Positions 8,517-17,355 of a stretch of DNA of 64,000 nt are shown piece by piece. The DNA is taken from the NCBI RefSeq assembly GCF_003119195.2, contig NZ_CP022253.1:1134001-1198000 (forward strand), written 5' to 3'. This DNA comes from Azospirillum baldaniorum. GTDB lineage: Bacteria; Pseudomonadota; Alphaproteobacteria; Azospirillales; Azospirillaceae. The stretch's first letter is position 1, and every line of letters starts with the position of its first letter. The notes beneath the pieces were generated by a model. The model did not search any database. It was given only the letters and a program-made list of their open reading frames with translations, and was not told where the DNA came from. Made by a program: the position numbers and the translations under genes.

Positions 8517-9869
8517 GTGCGCAAGCCCAGCAGGCTGGTTTCGGTCATCGCCATGGTTGCCGTGATGGTTCTGTCGTGGTCGCCGCCCGCGGGCGCGCAG
8601 CGGCGCCAGGAGATGCAATTCCTGAGCGACGCCGAGACGGAACATATCATCCGCGACATGGCGCGGCCAATCTTCCAGGCCGCCGGCATCGATCCGGACG
8701 CGGTGAACATCGTCCTGGTCAATGACAACACCATGAACGCCTTCGTCGCCGGCGGGCAGAACATCTTCCTGCACACCGGCCTGCTGCTGGGGCTGGAGGA
8801 CGCCGGGCAGCTGATCGGCGTGATCGCCCACGAAACCGGCCACATCGCCGGCGGCCATCTGGTCCGCGGGTCGGAGGCGATGGAGAACGCCTTTCTGTCC
8901 TCGCTGATCGGCATGGGCATCGGCATCGTCGGCGGCATCGCCGCGGGCAACGCCGGGGCCGGTGCTGCGGGCGTCATGCTGGGCCAGCATCTGGCGGAGC
9001 GCAACTTCCTGTCCTTCTCGCGCAGCCAGGAATCCTCGGCCGACCAGGCGGGCCTGTCCTACATGGAGCAGTCGGGCATCTCGGCGGAGGGGCTGGTCAC
9101 CTTCCTGGAGAAGCTGGGCGCCGCCGACGATCCGCTGCTGGTGGACCGCGACGCCGGCTACCGCCGCACCCACCCGCTGACCCGCGAGCGCATCGAGACG
9201 GTGCGCAATTTCGTGGAGCGGTCGCGCGCCGGCAAGAAGCCGGTGCCGGCGCAATGGAACGAGGAATTCCGCCGCATCCAGGCCAAGCTCTACGCCTATC
9301 TCGACCCCAACGGGGCGCTGCGCCGCTACAAGGCGGACGACCCGTCCTTCGTGGCGCGCTATGGCCGGGCCTACGCCTATTTCCGGCGCGGCGAGATCCG
9401 GCAGGCGCTGCCGCTGGTCGACGGGCTGATCGCCCAGGAGCCGAAGAACGCCTTCCTCTACGAGATGAAGGGCGACCTGATGCTTCAGAACGGGCGGGCG
9501 GTGGACGCCGCCGCCCCCTATCGCAAGGCGATCGAGCTGGAGCCGGACGCCGGCAGCATCCGTGTCTCGCTGGCCCATTCGCTGATGGAGCAGAACGACA
9601 GCCGGCTGGCCGATGAGGCGCTGCGCAACCTTCAGGTCGCCTCCAAGACCCAGGCCCAGTCCGCCTTCCTGTGGCGGCTGATGGCCCAGGCCTGGAGCAT
9701 GAAGGGCAACGCCGGCATGGTCGCCTACGCCACCGCCGAGGAAGCCTTCGCCCGCGGCGACAAGCCGATGGCCCGCTTCCAGGCGGAGCGGGCGGAGAAG
9801 CTGCTGCCCGCCGGTTCCCCCGGCTGGTTGCGCGCCCAGGACATCCGCGGACAGGCGGGCGGCAAGTGA
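8517..9869 (+). CDS. Exported M48 metalloprotease with TPR repeats (BepA-like)
   Basis: A 450-residue periplasmic protease: signal peptide (residues 1-26, ending near PAGAQ), M48 domain with the zinc motif HETGH at about 104-108 and the third ligand Glu in SRSQESSADQAG near 171, then TPR-like helices from about 280 to 430. This layout is that of the BepA/YfgC family, which degrades or assembles stalled outer-membrane proteins such as LptD. The start is GTG at 8517, supported by GGAGGA 8 bases upstream and by the signal peptide; the long frame upstream of it is antisense to the GGT-like gene. Confidence 0.92.
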   Translation: MRKPSRLVSVIAMVAVMVLSWSPPAGAQRRQEMQFLSDAETEHIIRDMARPIFQAAGIDPDAVNIVLVNDNTMNAFVAGGQNIFLHTGLLLGLEDAGQLIGVIAHETGHIAGGHLVRGSEAMENAFLSSLIGMGIGIVGGIAAGNAGAGAAGVMLGQHLAERNFLSFSRSQESSADQAGLSYMEQSGISAEGLVTFLEKLGAADDPLLVDRDAGYRRTHPLTRERIETVRNFVERSRAGKKPVPAQWNEEFRRIQAKLYAYLDPNGALRRYKADDPSFVARYGRAYAYFRRGEIRQALPLVDGLIAQEPKNAFLYEMKGDLMLQNGRAVDAAAPYRKAIELEPDAGSIRVSLAHSLMEQNDSRLADEALRNLQVASKTQAQSAFLWRLMAQAWSMKGNAGMVAYATAEEAFARGDKPMARFQAERAEKLLPAGSPGWLRAQDIRGQAGGK

Positions 9870-9991
9870 GCCTCCTCCGTTCGCGCGCCCTCCGTTTGCG
9901 CGGTGCACAGCCGTCTTGCCTGACCCCGCCGTCCCGGTCCACAGTATCGCCCCGATTCGCGCCGTTTTGGCTCCCCACGAGAGAGTTCGAC

Positions 9992-10747
9992 ATGACCCGC
10001 TTCCGCCCCGCCGCCCTGGCGCTCGCCGCCGCGCTGGCCCTTCCGACGGGGCTGCTGGCCCCCGCCCTCCAGGCGCAAAGCCCGATGGACGACGCGCAGC
10101 GCAAGGCCGTCGAGGAGGTCGTGCGCGACTACATCCTGAAGAACCCGGAAATCATCCTAGAGGCCGTGGACTCGCTCCAGAAGCGCCAGAAGATGGCCGA
10201 GGAGCAGAAGGCCAAGGCGGCGCTGGCCGACAACAAGGCGGCGCTGTTCCAGAACCCCGCCGATCCGGTGACCGGCAACCCCAAGGGCGACGTGACGGTG
10301 GTTGAGTTCTTCGACTACCAGTGCGGCTACTGCAAGGCCGTGCAGGCCGACACCGAGCGTCTGATCAAGGACGACGGCAAGCTGCGCTTCGTCTTCAAGG
10401 AGTTCCCGATCCTCAGCCCGGCCTCGCTGACCGCGGCCAAGGCGGCCCTGGCGTCGCGCGGGCAGGGCAAGTATCTGGAATTCCACAACGCGCTGATGGC
10501 CCACCGCGGTCAGCTCGACGACGACGTGATCCAGCGGCTGGCCAAGTCGGTCGGGCTGGACACCGACAAGCTGAAGAAGGACATGAACAGCCCCGAGGTG
10601 CTGAAGGTCATCGCCGCCAACCAGGCGCTGGCCGAGGAGCTGGGCATCCGCGGCACCCCGGCCTTCGTCATCGGCGACGAGCTGGTCCCCGGCGCGATCA
10701 AGCTGGACCAGATGAAAGACCTCGTCGCCGCGGCCCGCAAGGGCTGA
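9992..10747 (+). CDS. Periplasmic DsbA-family thioredoxin (Com1/ScsC-like)
   Basis: A 251-residue exported thiol oxidoreductase. A signal peptide ends near ALQAQ; a helical N-terminal segment (VEEVVRDYILKNPEIILEAV) as in Com1/ScsC-type proteins precedes the thioredoxin fold. The active site CGYC is at residues 110-113 within FFDYQCGYC, and the cis-proline loop is GTPAF near 221. It is likely to oxidise or isomerise disulphides in the periplasm. It follows the M48 protease by 122 bases and precedes a HAD phosphatase by 20 bases. Confidence 0.9.
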   Translation: MTRFRPAALALAAALALPTGLLAPALQAQSPMDDAQRKAVEEVVRDYILKNPEIILEAVDSLQKRQKMAEEQKAKAALADNKAALFQNPADPVTGNPKGDVTVVEFFDYQCGYCKAVQADTERLIKDDGKLRFVFKEFPILSPASLTAAKAALASRGQGKYLEFHNALMAHRGQLDDDVIQRLAKSVGLDTDKLKKDMNSPEVLKVIAANQALAEELGIRGTPAFVIGDELVPGAIKLDQMKDLVAAARKG

Positions 10748-10767
10748 GGCTGGGACGGGAAGTGACG

Positions 10768-11379
10768 ATGACCAAGCCGACCACCGTCGTCTTCGACATC
10801 GGCCAGGTGCTCATCGAATGGGACCCGCGGCATCTCTACCGCGAGCTGTTCGACGGGTACGAGGACCTGATGGAGGACTTCCTCGACAACGTCTGCAGCC
10901 CCGCCTGGAACCTGGAGCAGGACCGCGGCCGCCCGTGGGACGAGGCGGTTGCCGCCCTGACCGCCGAGTTTCCCGACTGCCGTGAACTGATCCGCGCCTA
11001 TCATGAGCGGTGGGAAGAGATGGTGCCCGGCCCCATGGCCGGGACGCCGGAAGTCCTGATGGAGTTGAAGCAGCGCGGAACGCCGCTCTATTCCATCACC
11101 AACTTCTCGTCGGAAAAGCTGGCGCTGACCCGCCGGCGCTTCGATTTCCTGAACGTCTTCGACGGGATCATCGTGTCCGGCGACGAGAGGCTGGTGAAGC
11201 CGGACCCGGCGATCTTCCAGCTCCTGCTGGATCGCTACGGTCTGCGGGCCGCGGACTGCTTTTTCATCGACGACAGCCCCGCCAACGTCGAGGCCGCCCG
11301 CGCCATCGGCATGACGGCTCATCGTTTCTCCGGCGCCGCCAGCCTGCGCGCCGAACTGGAGGAGCTGGGGCTTCTGTAG
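10768..11379 (+). CDS. HAD-superfamily phosphatase (YihX-like)
   Basis: A 203-residue haloacid-dehalogenase-like hydrolase. Motif I is VFDIGQVLIEWD, with Gly where many HAD phosphatases have a second Asp, as in the YihX group; motif II is SITNFS, motif III the Lys of RLVKPDPAIF, and motif IV FIDDSPANV. It is probably a cytoplasmic sugar-phosphate or related phosphatase; the substrate is not inferable. ATG 10768 is preceded by GGGA; a GTG two codons upstream is possible. It is probably in an operon with the DsbA-like gene and converges on greB with 12 bases between the stops. Confidence 0.88.
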   Translation: MTKPTTVVFDIGQVLIEWDPRHLYRELFDGYEDLMEDFLDNVCSPAWNLEQDRGRPWDEAVAALTAEFPDCRELIRAYHERWEEMVPGPMAGTPEVLMELKQRGTPLYSITNFSSEKLALTRRRFDFLNVFDGIIVSGDERLVKPDPAIFQLLLDRYGLRAADCFFIDDSPANVEAARAIGMTAHRFSGAASLRAELEELGLL

Positions 11380-11391
11380 CCCCAGCCTTTC

Positions 11392-11955
11392 TTACGTCGC
11401 GTCGCCCGGATAGCGGATGGCGACGACTTCGATCTGCTCCAGCCCGGCGGGGGTGCGCAGGTCCACCACGTCGCCCTCCTGCGCCTTCAGCAGGGCGCGG
11501 GCGATGGGTGAAATCCAGCTCACATGGGCGCGGTCCATATCCACCTCGTCGGCGCCGACGATGGTGACGGTGTTCTCCGTCCCGTCCTCGCGCGCGTAGG
11601 TGACGGTGGCGCCGAAGAACACGCGGTCGCGGTTCTTCTGGAGCGTGGGATCGACCACCTCCGCCGATTCCAGGCGCTTGGTCAGGAAGCGGATGCGCCG
11701 GTCGATCTCGCGCAGGCGCTTCTTGCCGTAGATGTAGTCGCCGTTTTCCGAGCGGTCGCCGTTGCCGGCAGCCCAGGACACCACCTCGACCACCTTCGGG
11801 CGTTCGACCCGCAGCAGCGAGCGCAGCTCCTCCTGCATGCACTGGAAGCCTTCGGGCGTCATGTAGTTCTTCACGCCCTTGGGCAAGGGTTTGGGATCGT
11901 CGGCCTCGTCGTCGTCGGGGGCGGAGTCGTTCTCCCGGGTGAAGGCCTTGCTCAT
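11392..11955 (-). CDS. greB: Transcription elongation factor GreB
   Basis: A 187-residue Gre factor that stimulates transcript cleavage by backtracked RNA polymerase. It has an acidic N-terminal extension (DDDEADD), the coiled-coil domain (YMTPEGFQCMQEEL to REIDRRIRFLTKRLE), with the conserved GDRSENGDYIYGKKR that holds the GreB-type acidic tip, and a C-terminal FKBP-like domain (ARALLKAQEGDVVDL). The YIYGKKRLREIDRR signature favours GreB over GreA. It starts 84 bases downstream of rne, beyond the rne terminator, on the same strand. Confidence 0.92.
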   Translation of the reverse strand: MSKAFTRENDSAPDDDEADDPKPLPKGVKNYMTPEGFQCMQEELRSLLRVERPKVVEVVSWAAGNGDRSENGDYIYGKKRLREIDRRIRFLTKRLESAEVVDPTLQKNRDRVFFGATVTYAREDGTENTVTIVGADEVDMDRAHVSWISPIARALLKAQEGDVVDLRTPAGLEQIEVVAIRYPGDAT

Positions 11956-11980
11956 GGTCGGGACCCTTCGCGGTTCTCAG

Positions 11981-12011
11981 GAAAAAGAAAAGGCGCCGCG
12001 AGGCGCCTTTT
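11981..12011 (-). terminator. Intrinsic terminator of rne
   Basis: Perfect stem AAAAGGCGCC / GGCGCCTTTT (11988-11997 and 12002-12011) with a 4-base loop. On the minus strand it is followed by CTTTTT, 29 bases after the rne stop codon. It separates rne from greB. Confidence 0.85.
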
Positions 12012-12039
12012 CCAGTCTTTACGGCGATGAAGCGCGCGC

Positions 12040-15000
12040 TTAGCGGCTCCACCAACCCCGGCGCGGCTTGGCCTCCGGAGCGGCGTTGGCGCTGGCCGGC
12101 TCGTTGGCCGGGGCGACGGGCGCCTCGCTGACCGCCGGAGCGGGTGCTGCCTCGGCGGGAGCGTCCGCCGCGGTCTTGCGCTTGCGCGCCGGGCGCTTCT
12201 TCGCCTCCTCGGCGACCGGAGCCGCAACCGGGGCCGGAGCGGGCGCCGCCTCGGCGGGAGCGTCCGCCGCGGTCTTGCGCTTGCGCGCCGGGCGCTTCTT
12301 CGGCTCCTCGGCGACCGGGGCCGCAACCGGCGCCGGGGCGGGAGCGGCCTCAACGGCCGCGGTCTTCGCCTTGCGGCTGCGCGACGGCTTGGCCGGCGGC
12401 GGAGCGGTTTCCTCCGGCGCGGCGGCGGCCTTCGCGGTGGCCTTGCCACCCTTGGCGGCGCCCTTCGCGGCACGCTTCGGCTTGGCGGGGGCCGCTTCCG
12501 GCTCCGCCGTCACCGACTCGGCAGCCTCCGCGGCGGTCGCCTTGGCGCGGCCACGGCGCGGCTTGCGGGCCGGAGCCTCCTCGGCCACCGGGGCGGCTTC
12601 CTCGGCGGTCGGACCCTCCGCGGCGGTGTCCGGAGCGGCATCGGCGGCGTTGTCTTCGGCCACCGCGCTGGTCAGGACCCAGTCGAACTCGACCGGCTCC
12701 ATGTCCGCCGGCAGTTCCGGCGGGTTGACGGCGCGGCCGGCCTCGACGGCGGTCGGGAAGGACTCGGCTTCCGCCTCGCCCTCGACGCCATCTTCCGATT
12801 CGGCGGCGGGCAGACCCTCGCCGGCCTCCAGGCCCTCGCGCTGGCGGGACCGCCGGCGACCACCGCGCTTGCCGCGGCGGCGCTTCTTGCGCTCGCCATT
12901 GGCGTCACCGTTCGTCTCGAACGCATCGGTGCCGTCGTCCGCCTCGGAGGCGGCCAGATCGGCGTCCTCGTCCTCGTCGTCCTCGATGTGGGCGGGGCCG
13001 ACATCGACGTCGTTGATGACGAACTCCGGAGCGTCGATCTGGGCGCGCTCGATCGCTTCCTCGTCGACCGCCGTCTCGTCGGCGTCGGTGTCGGCGTCGG
13101 CGGCCTCGGCTTCGATCTCGTCGCCCTCGGTCGCCTCGTCGGACGCTTCGGCGGACTCGCCGAACGGCGCGCGGCCATCCTCGCGGTCACGCCCGCGGCC
13201 ACGGCGGCGGCGGCGGCGGCGGCGGCGGTCGCCCTCGCTCTCCCCGGCGGCGTCGGCGCGTTCCGTGACCTCGGCCCCTGCGACCTCGGCGGCCTCGACG
13301 ACGGGCGCCTCTTCCTCGGCCTCCTCGGCCTCGGCGGCCAGGATGCGGTCGGTCTCGGCCAGGACACGCTCGGCGCTGACCAGCGGCACGTCGTCTTCCG
13401 GCGTGCGGGCCTTCACGCGCTCAAGCCGCAGGTCCGGCGCGATCAGCGTGTCGTCGGCCTGGACCATGACGCGGAACCGGTAGCGGTCCTCGATCTTGGT
13501 CAGCTCGCCACGCTTCTGGTTGAGGATGTAGAGCGCGATGCGGGTCGGCACGAAGACGGTGATCTCCGACGACCGCTTGCGGATGCCCTCCTCCTCGATG
13601 GCGCGCAGCACGTGCAGCGAGGCGGACTCCACCGAGCGGATGACGCCGGTGCCGGAGCAGTGCGGGCAGCGCTCGAAGTTGGTTTCCAGCAGCGACGGGC
13701 GCAGGCGCTGGCGCGACAGCTCCAGCAGGCCGAAGGCGGAGATGCGGCCGAGCTGGATGCGCGCCCGGTCGTTCTTCATCGCCTCCTTCAGGCGGCGCTC
13801 CACGGCGGCGTTGTTGCGGGGCTCCTCCATGTCGATGAAATCGATCACGATGAGGCCCGCGAGGTCGCGCAGGCGGAGTTGGCGCGCCACCTCGTCGGCG
13901 GCTTCGAGGTTGGTCTTGTAGGCCGTTTCCTCGATGTTGCGCTCGCGCGTCGACTTGCCCGAGTTGACGTCGATGGAAACCAGCGCCTCGGTCGGGTTGA
14001 TGACGATGTAGCCGCCGGAGCGGAGCTGCACGACCGGGCTGTGGATCGCGTCGATCTGCGTTTCCACCTGATAGCGGTGGAACAGCGGGATCGTGTCGTC
14101 CTGGTACTGCATGACGCGCTTGCTGTGGCTCGGCATCATCATGCGCATGAAGTCGCGCGCGGTGTTGAAGCCGGCGCTGCCCTCCACCCAGATCTCGTCG
14201 ATGTCGTCGGTGTAGAGATCGCGGATCGAGCGCTTGATGAGGTTCGCCTCCTCATAGATGAGGCAGGGCGCGGAGGACTTCAGCGTCTGGACGCGGATGT
14301 CGTCCCACAGGCGCAGCAGATATTCGAGGTCGCGCTTGATTTCCTGCTTGGAGCGCTCCAGCCCCGCGGTGCGCAGGATAACCGCCATGCCTTCCGGAAT
14401 GTCGAGATCGGACAGGATCTCCTTCAGGCGCTTGCGGTCGGCGGGGTTGGTGATCTTGCGGGAAATCCCGCCGCCGCGGCCCGTGTTGGGCATCAGCACG
14501 CAGTAGCGGCCCGGAAGCGACAGGTAGGTGGTCAGCGCCGCGCCCTTGTTGCCGCGCTCCTCCTTGGTCACCTGGACCAGCATGACCTGCCGGCGCTTGA
14601 TGACTTCCTGGATCTTGTAGCTGCGCAGCGGGCGGGCGCGGCGGCGGTGGGCCTCCTCGACCTCGTCCCCGCCGATGACGTCCGGGCTCTCGGCCGGAGC
14701 GGCGCCTTCCGGAGCCTCGTCCGAATCCGCGGCCTCGTCCGAACCGCCATCCGAACCGGCGTCGGTGGCGAAGGCCGGGATGTCGCCCTCGAACCCGTCG
14801 CCCTCGGCCTCCGCGTAGGAGCCGGGCATCGGGGAGTTTTCCTCGACCACCACATCCGGGCGGATCGGCTCGGCCATCACCGCGCCGTCGGCGGCGGCCT
14901 CGGCGCGGGCCTCGGCCTGCTCCTCAAGCCGGCGCTCCTCGGCCAGCAGAGCCTCGCGGTCGGCGATCGGGATGCGGTAGTAGTCGGGATGGATTTCCGA

Positions 15001-15213
15001 GAAGGCGAGGAAGCCGTGGCGGTTCCCGCCGTATTCCACGAAGGCCGCCTGGAGCGACGGCTCGACCCGGGTCACCTTGGCAAGGTAGATGTTGCCCTTG
15101 AGTTGCTTCCGGGTGGCGATTTCGAAGTCGAGGTCTTCGAGTCTGTTCCCATTGACCACGGCAACCCGGGTTTCCTCCGGGTGCGTGGCGTCCACCAGCA
15201 TGCGCTTGGCCAT
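12040..15213 (-). CDS. rne: Ribonuclease E
   Basis: A 1,057-residue endoribonuclease that starts mRNA decay and matures rRNA. The N-terminal half holds the S1 domain (KGNIYLAKVTRVEPSLQAAFV), broken by an acidic insert of about 100 residues as in other alphaproteobacteria; the catalytic aspartates are in SIDVNSGKST (near 414) and VIDFIDME (near 454), and the Zn-link is CPHCSGTG (near 516). The C-terminal half is disordered, with Arg-rich tracts near 668 and 780 that should bind RNA and an Ala/Pro/Lys region containing a 33-residue tandem repeat. It ends AKPRRGWWSR; the GWW motif at this position in Caulobacter RNase E is known to bind PNPase, so a degradosome contact is likely. Leader and promoter are described separately. 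Confidence 0.97.
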   Translation of the reverse strand: MAKRMLVDATHPEETRVAVVNGNRLEDLDFEIATRKQLKGNIYLAKVTRVEPSLQAAFVEYGGNRHGFLAFSEIHPDYYRIPIADREALLAEERRLEEQAEARAEAAADGAVMAEPIRPDVVVEENSPMPGSYAEAEGDGFEGDIPAFATDAGSDGGSDEAADSDEAPEGAAPAESPDVIGGDEVEEAHRRRARPLRSYKIQEVIKRRQVMLVQVTKEERGNKGAALTTYLSLPGRYCVLMPNTGRGGGISRKITNPADRKRLKEILSDLDIPEGMAVILRTAGLERSKQEIKRDLEYLLRLWDDIRVQTLKSSAPCLIYEEANLIKRSIRDLYTDDIDEIWVEGSAGFNTARDFMRMMMPSHSKRVMQYQDDTIPLFHRYQVETQIDAIHSPVVQLRSGGYIVINPTEALVSIDVNSGKSTRERNIEETAYKTNLEAADEVARQLRLRDLAGLIVIDFIDMEEPRNNAAVERRLKEAMKNDRARIQLGRISAFGLLELSRQRLRPSLLETNFERCPHCSGTGVIRSVESASLHVLRAIEEEGIRKRSSEITVFVPTRIALYILNQKRGELTKIEDRYRFRVMVQADDTLIAPDLRLERVKARTPEDDVPLVSAERVLAETDRILAAEAEEAEEEAPVVEAAEVAGAEVTERADAAGESEGDRRRRRRRRRGRGRDREDGRAPFGESAEASDEATEGDEIEAEAADADTDADETAVDEEAIERAQIDAPEFVINDVDVGPAHIEDDEDEDADLAASEADDGTDAFETNGDANGERKKRRRGKRGGRRRSRQREGLEAGEGLPAAESEDGVEGEAEAESFPTAVEAGRAVNPPELPADMEPVEFDWVLTSAVAEDNAADAAPDTAAEGPTAEEAAPVAEEAPARKPRRGRAKATAAEAAESVTAEPEAAPAKPKRAAKGAAKGGKATAKAAAAPEETAPPPAKPSRSRKAKTAAVEAAPAPAPVAAPVAEEPKKRPARKRKTAADAPAEAAPAPAPVAAPVAEEAKKRPARKRKTAADAPAEAAPAPAVSEAPVAPANEPASANAAPEAKPRRGWWSR
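12149..12346 (-). repeat. 99-bp tandem repeat inside rne
   Basis: Two head-to-tail copies of a 99-bp unit (12149-12247 and 12248-12346), nearly identical at DNA level, encoding a 33-residue unit built on KKRPARKRKTAADAPAEAAP in the disordered tail. The first half of each unit is almost perfectly conserved, which points to recent duplication by slippage or unequal recombination. It adds a second basic RNA-binding patch. Confidence 0.85.
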
Positions 15214-15787
15214 ACAAGATCCCCATGACGCCCCAGGCCGCCCGCGCGACGGACAAGCCGCCAGGGCGCGTCATCGTTGTGAGCGAAGCCTGCGGAACCG
15301 GCCCCTAACCCGTCGAACGGCGCTGACGAAGCAGCCAGGACGGGTCGGGCTTCGGCCTCCGGGTTACGGCCTTGCGGCCGGCACCAGCTTCGAGGTTTCG
15401 TCCCAATCCACCGGCAACCCAGAAGCGTCACGCCCCGGACCGCGCCCGATGATGTAAATTTCGGCCGTGGGGGTCCGCGGGCGACGCCCACAGTCACCCC
15501 GGAGAGAAACCTCTCGGAAGAGTGGGCTGGTGGGTCGCGGTATGTCGCAGAGCTACCATAGACAAGCACGAAACCATGCACAACTTGGAATTCGGCGAAA
15601 GTTGCGGTCCGCCGCATCCGGTTCGGCGGCATTCCATCGGGATGGGGGCGAAGCAGGGCAGTGTTGCACGAACGGCACCCTCGCCGACAATTCCGCCACG
15701 CGCCCGGACACCACGGTTGAGCGCCTTGATTTCGCTGCGCTATAGCTGGGCGCTGGCTTTGCCGGTTTGTGGTTTCTGGTGGAACGG
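15214..15787. other. 574-bp divergent region between rne and the amidase gene
   Basis: No convincing gene lies here; short open frames in it have no ribosome site or family resemblance. It contains a candidate rne promoter at 15555-15583, which would give rne a 5' leader of about 335 nt. Such long leaders carry autoregulatory elements in enterobacterial rne, but no homologous structure can be claimed here. A GTGGG...CCCAC hairpin (around 15467-15491) lies in the proposed leader. Confidence 0.5.
15555..15583 (-). promoter_or_regulatory. Candidate sigma-70 type promoter of rne
   Basis: On the minus strand TTGTGC (15583-15578) and TATGGT (15560-15555) are separated by exactly 17 bases. Four of six bases match each consensus box. 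This is an inference from spacing and sequence only. Confidence 0.4.
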
Positions 15788-17104
15788 ATGCCCCGATTGC
15801 TCGCGATTGTCGCTGCGCTGGGCGCCCTTCTGGGGGCGGTCGCCCTGCCGTGCGCCCCGGCGCAGGCCCAGACCACCGCGGCGCTGCCCTTTCCGCCGCC
15901 GATGCAGGAGCGGGTGTCCGTGCTGAACGCGCGGCTCGGCCTGCATCCCGACAAGACGCGGCTGGTTCTGGAACTCACCGACTCGGTGCCCTTCACCGTG
16001 TCGGTGCACGGCTCGCCCTACCGCGTCGTGGTCGATCTGCCGGACGTGAGCTGGCCGGGCGGCAACACGGTGATGGCGGGCAAGGGCATAGTCGCCCGCT
16101 ACCGCTTCGAGGGGCGCGACGGCGGCGCCTCCCGCCTCGTGGTGGAGACCGACGGGCCGGCGCGGGTGGTCGAGTCCTACCTCATCCCGCCGCGCGACGG
16201 CTTCAAGCCGCGCTTCGTCCTCGACATCGCCCGCACCACCCCCGCGCAGTTCGCCGCCTCCGCCCCGGTCGCCGCGACCACGGCCACTGCGGCCACCGCG
16301 TCGGTGAGCCGCGACGCGGTCCGCCCGCCGGCGAAGAAGGACCCCATCGTGCCGGTCGCCGCGGCCCTTCCGCCCCCGGTCCCGCCGCGGGCGGCCCCGG
16401 TGCCGGAAAAGCCGATGATCGTCGTCGATCCCGGCCATGGCGGCGTCGATCCCGGCGCGGTCGGGGTCGGCGGGGTCTATGAGAAGGACATCACGCTGGC
16501 GATGGCGCGGGAGCTGAAGCGCCAGTTGGAAGGGTCGGGCCGCTACCGGGTGCGGCTGACCCGCGACAAGGACGTGTTCATCCGCCTGCGCGACCGCGTC
16601 GCCATCGCGCGGGAGTCCAACGCCGACCTGTTCCTGTCGCTGCACGCCGACAGCATCGGCTCCGCCAACATGCGCGGCCTGTCCATCTACACCCTGTCCG
16701 ACCGGGCCTCCGACCGCGAGGCGGAGATGCTGGCCGCCAAGGAGAACCGGGCCGACGCGCTGGCCGGCATGGACCTGTCCTCCGAGAACGATCTGGTGGC
16801 CTCGATCCTGATCGACCTCGCCCAGCGCGACACGATGAACCACTCCAAGCGGTTCGCCAACATGGCGCTGGAGCATCTCGGCCGCGAGGTCAAGCTGATC
16901 CCCAACAAGCCGCACCGTCAGGCCGGCTTCGCCGTGCTGACCGCGCCGGACATGCCGTCCGCGTTGGTCGAGATGGGCTATCTGTCGAGCCCGCAGGACG
17001 TCAGCCTGCTGAGCAAGTCGGCCCACCGGGAAAAGCTGGGCCGCGGCATGGTCCGCACCATCGACGCCTATTTCAAATGGCTGACCGGGGCGCAGAAGAG
17101 CTGA
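15788..17104 (+). CDS. amiC: N-acetylmuramoyl-L-alanine amidase with AMIN domain (AmiC-type)
   Basis: A 438-residue periplasmic amidase that splits the stem peptide from MurNAc during cell separation. Signal peptide residues 1-28, AMIN domain about 40-155 (septal peptidoglycan targeting), a Pro/Ala linker, then an Amidase_3 domain about 212-435. Zinc ligands are visible: His in DPGHGGVDPGA (near 216), Glu in VYEKD (near 232), His in SLHADS (near 285); the catalytic Glu is in ALVEMGYLSS (near 395). ATG 15788 has a GGTGGAA site just upstream; a TTG start 7 codons earlier is less likely. It is followed by mrcA, another cell-wall gene. Confidence 0.93.
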   Translation: MPRLLAIVAALGALLGAVALPCAPAQAQTTAALPFPPPMQERVSVLNARLGLHPDKTRLVLELTDSVPFTVSVHGSPYRVVVDLPDVSWPGGNTVMAGKGIVARYRFEGRDGGASRLVVETDGPARVVESYLIPPRDGFKPRFVLDIARTTPAQFAASAPVAATTATAATASVSRDAVRPPAKKDPIVPVAAALPPPVPPRAAPVPEKPMIVVDPGHGGVDPGAVGVGGVYEKDITLAMARELKRQLEGSGRYRVRLTRDKDVFIRLRDRVAIARESNADLFLSLHADSIGSANMRGLSIYTLSDRASDREAEMLAAKENRADALAGMDLSSENDLVASILIDLAQRDTMNHSKRFANMALEHLGREVKLIPNKPHRQAGFAVLTAPDMPSALVEMGYLSSPQDVSLLSKSAHREKLGRGMVRTIDAYFKWLTGAQKS

Positions 17105-17355
17105 GGCATCGACTGTTGGGCGCCGCCATCCGGTCACAGCCATGCGGGTGGGGGCGGGCGGGCATACGCGCTGCCGGGTCACCACTTTCTTGCATGCGCC
17201 TTGTGGCCGTCACATTTTCCTGACATGGCTGCGAGGGAGTCGGACTGCCGCCCCTCGCGGTGTAGGATGCCGCCCATCGGATGGTTCCGCGTCTTCCCGG
17301 TCTCTGTCCCGGACGAAGGCGGCGGGACCGCCGCCATGCCTGTCTGGGAACCGTC

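Noticed and set aside
12988..15228. 746-codon plus-strand open frame opposite rne
   Set aside because: Mirror of a strongly recognised RNase E; no independent support.
15467..15745. Small plus-strand ORFs in the rne-amidase gap
   Set aside because: No ribosome sites, atypical composition, and they overlap the proposed rne promoter.
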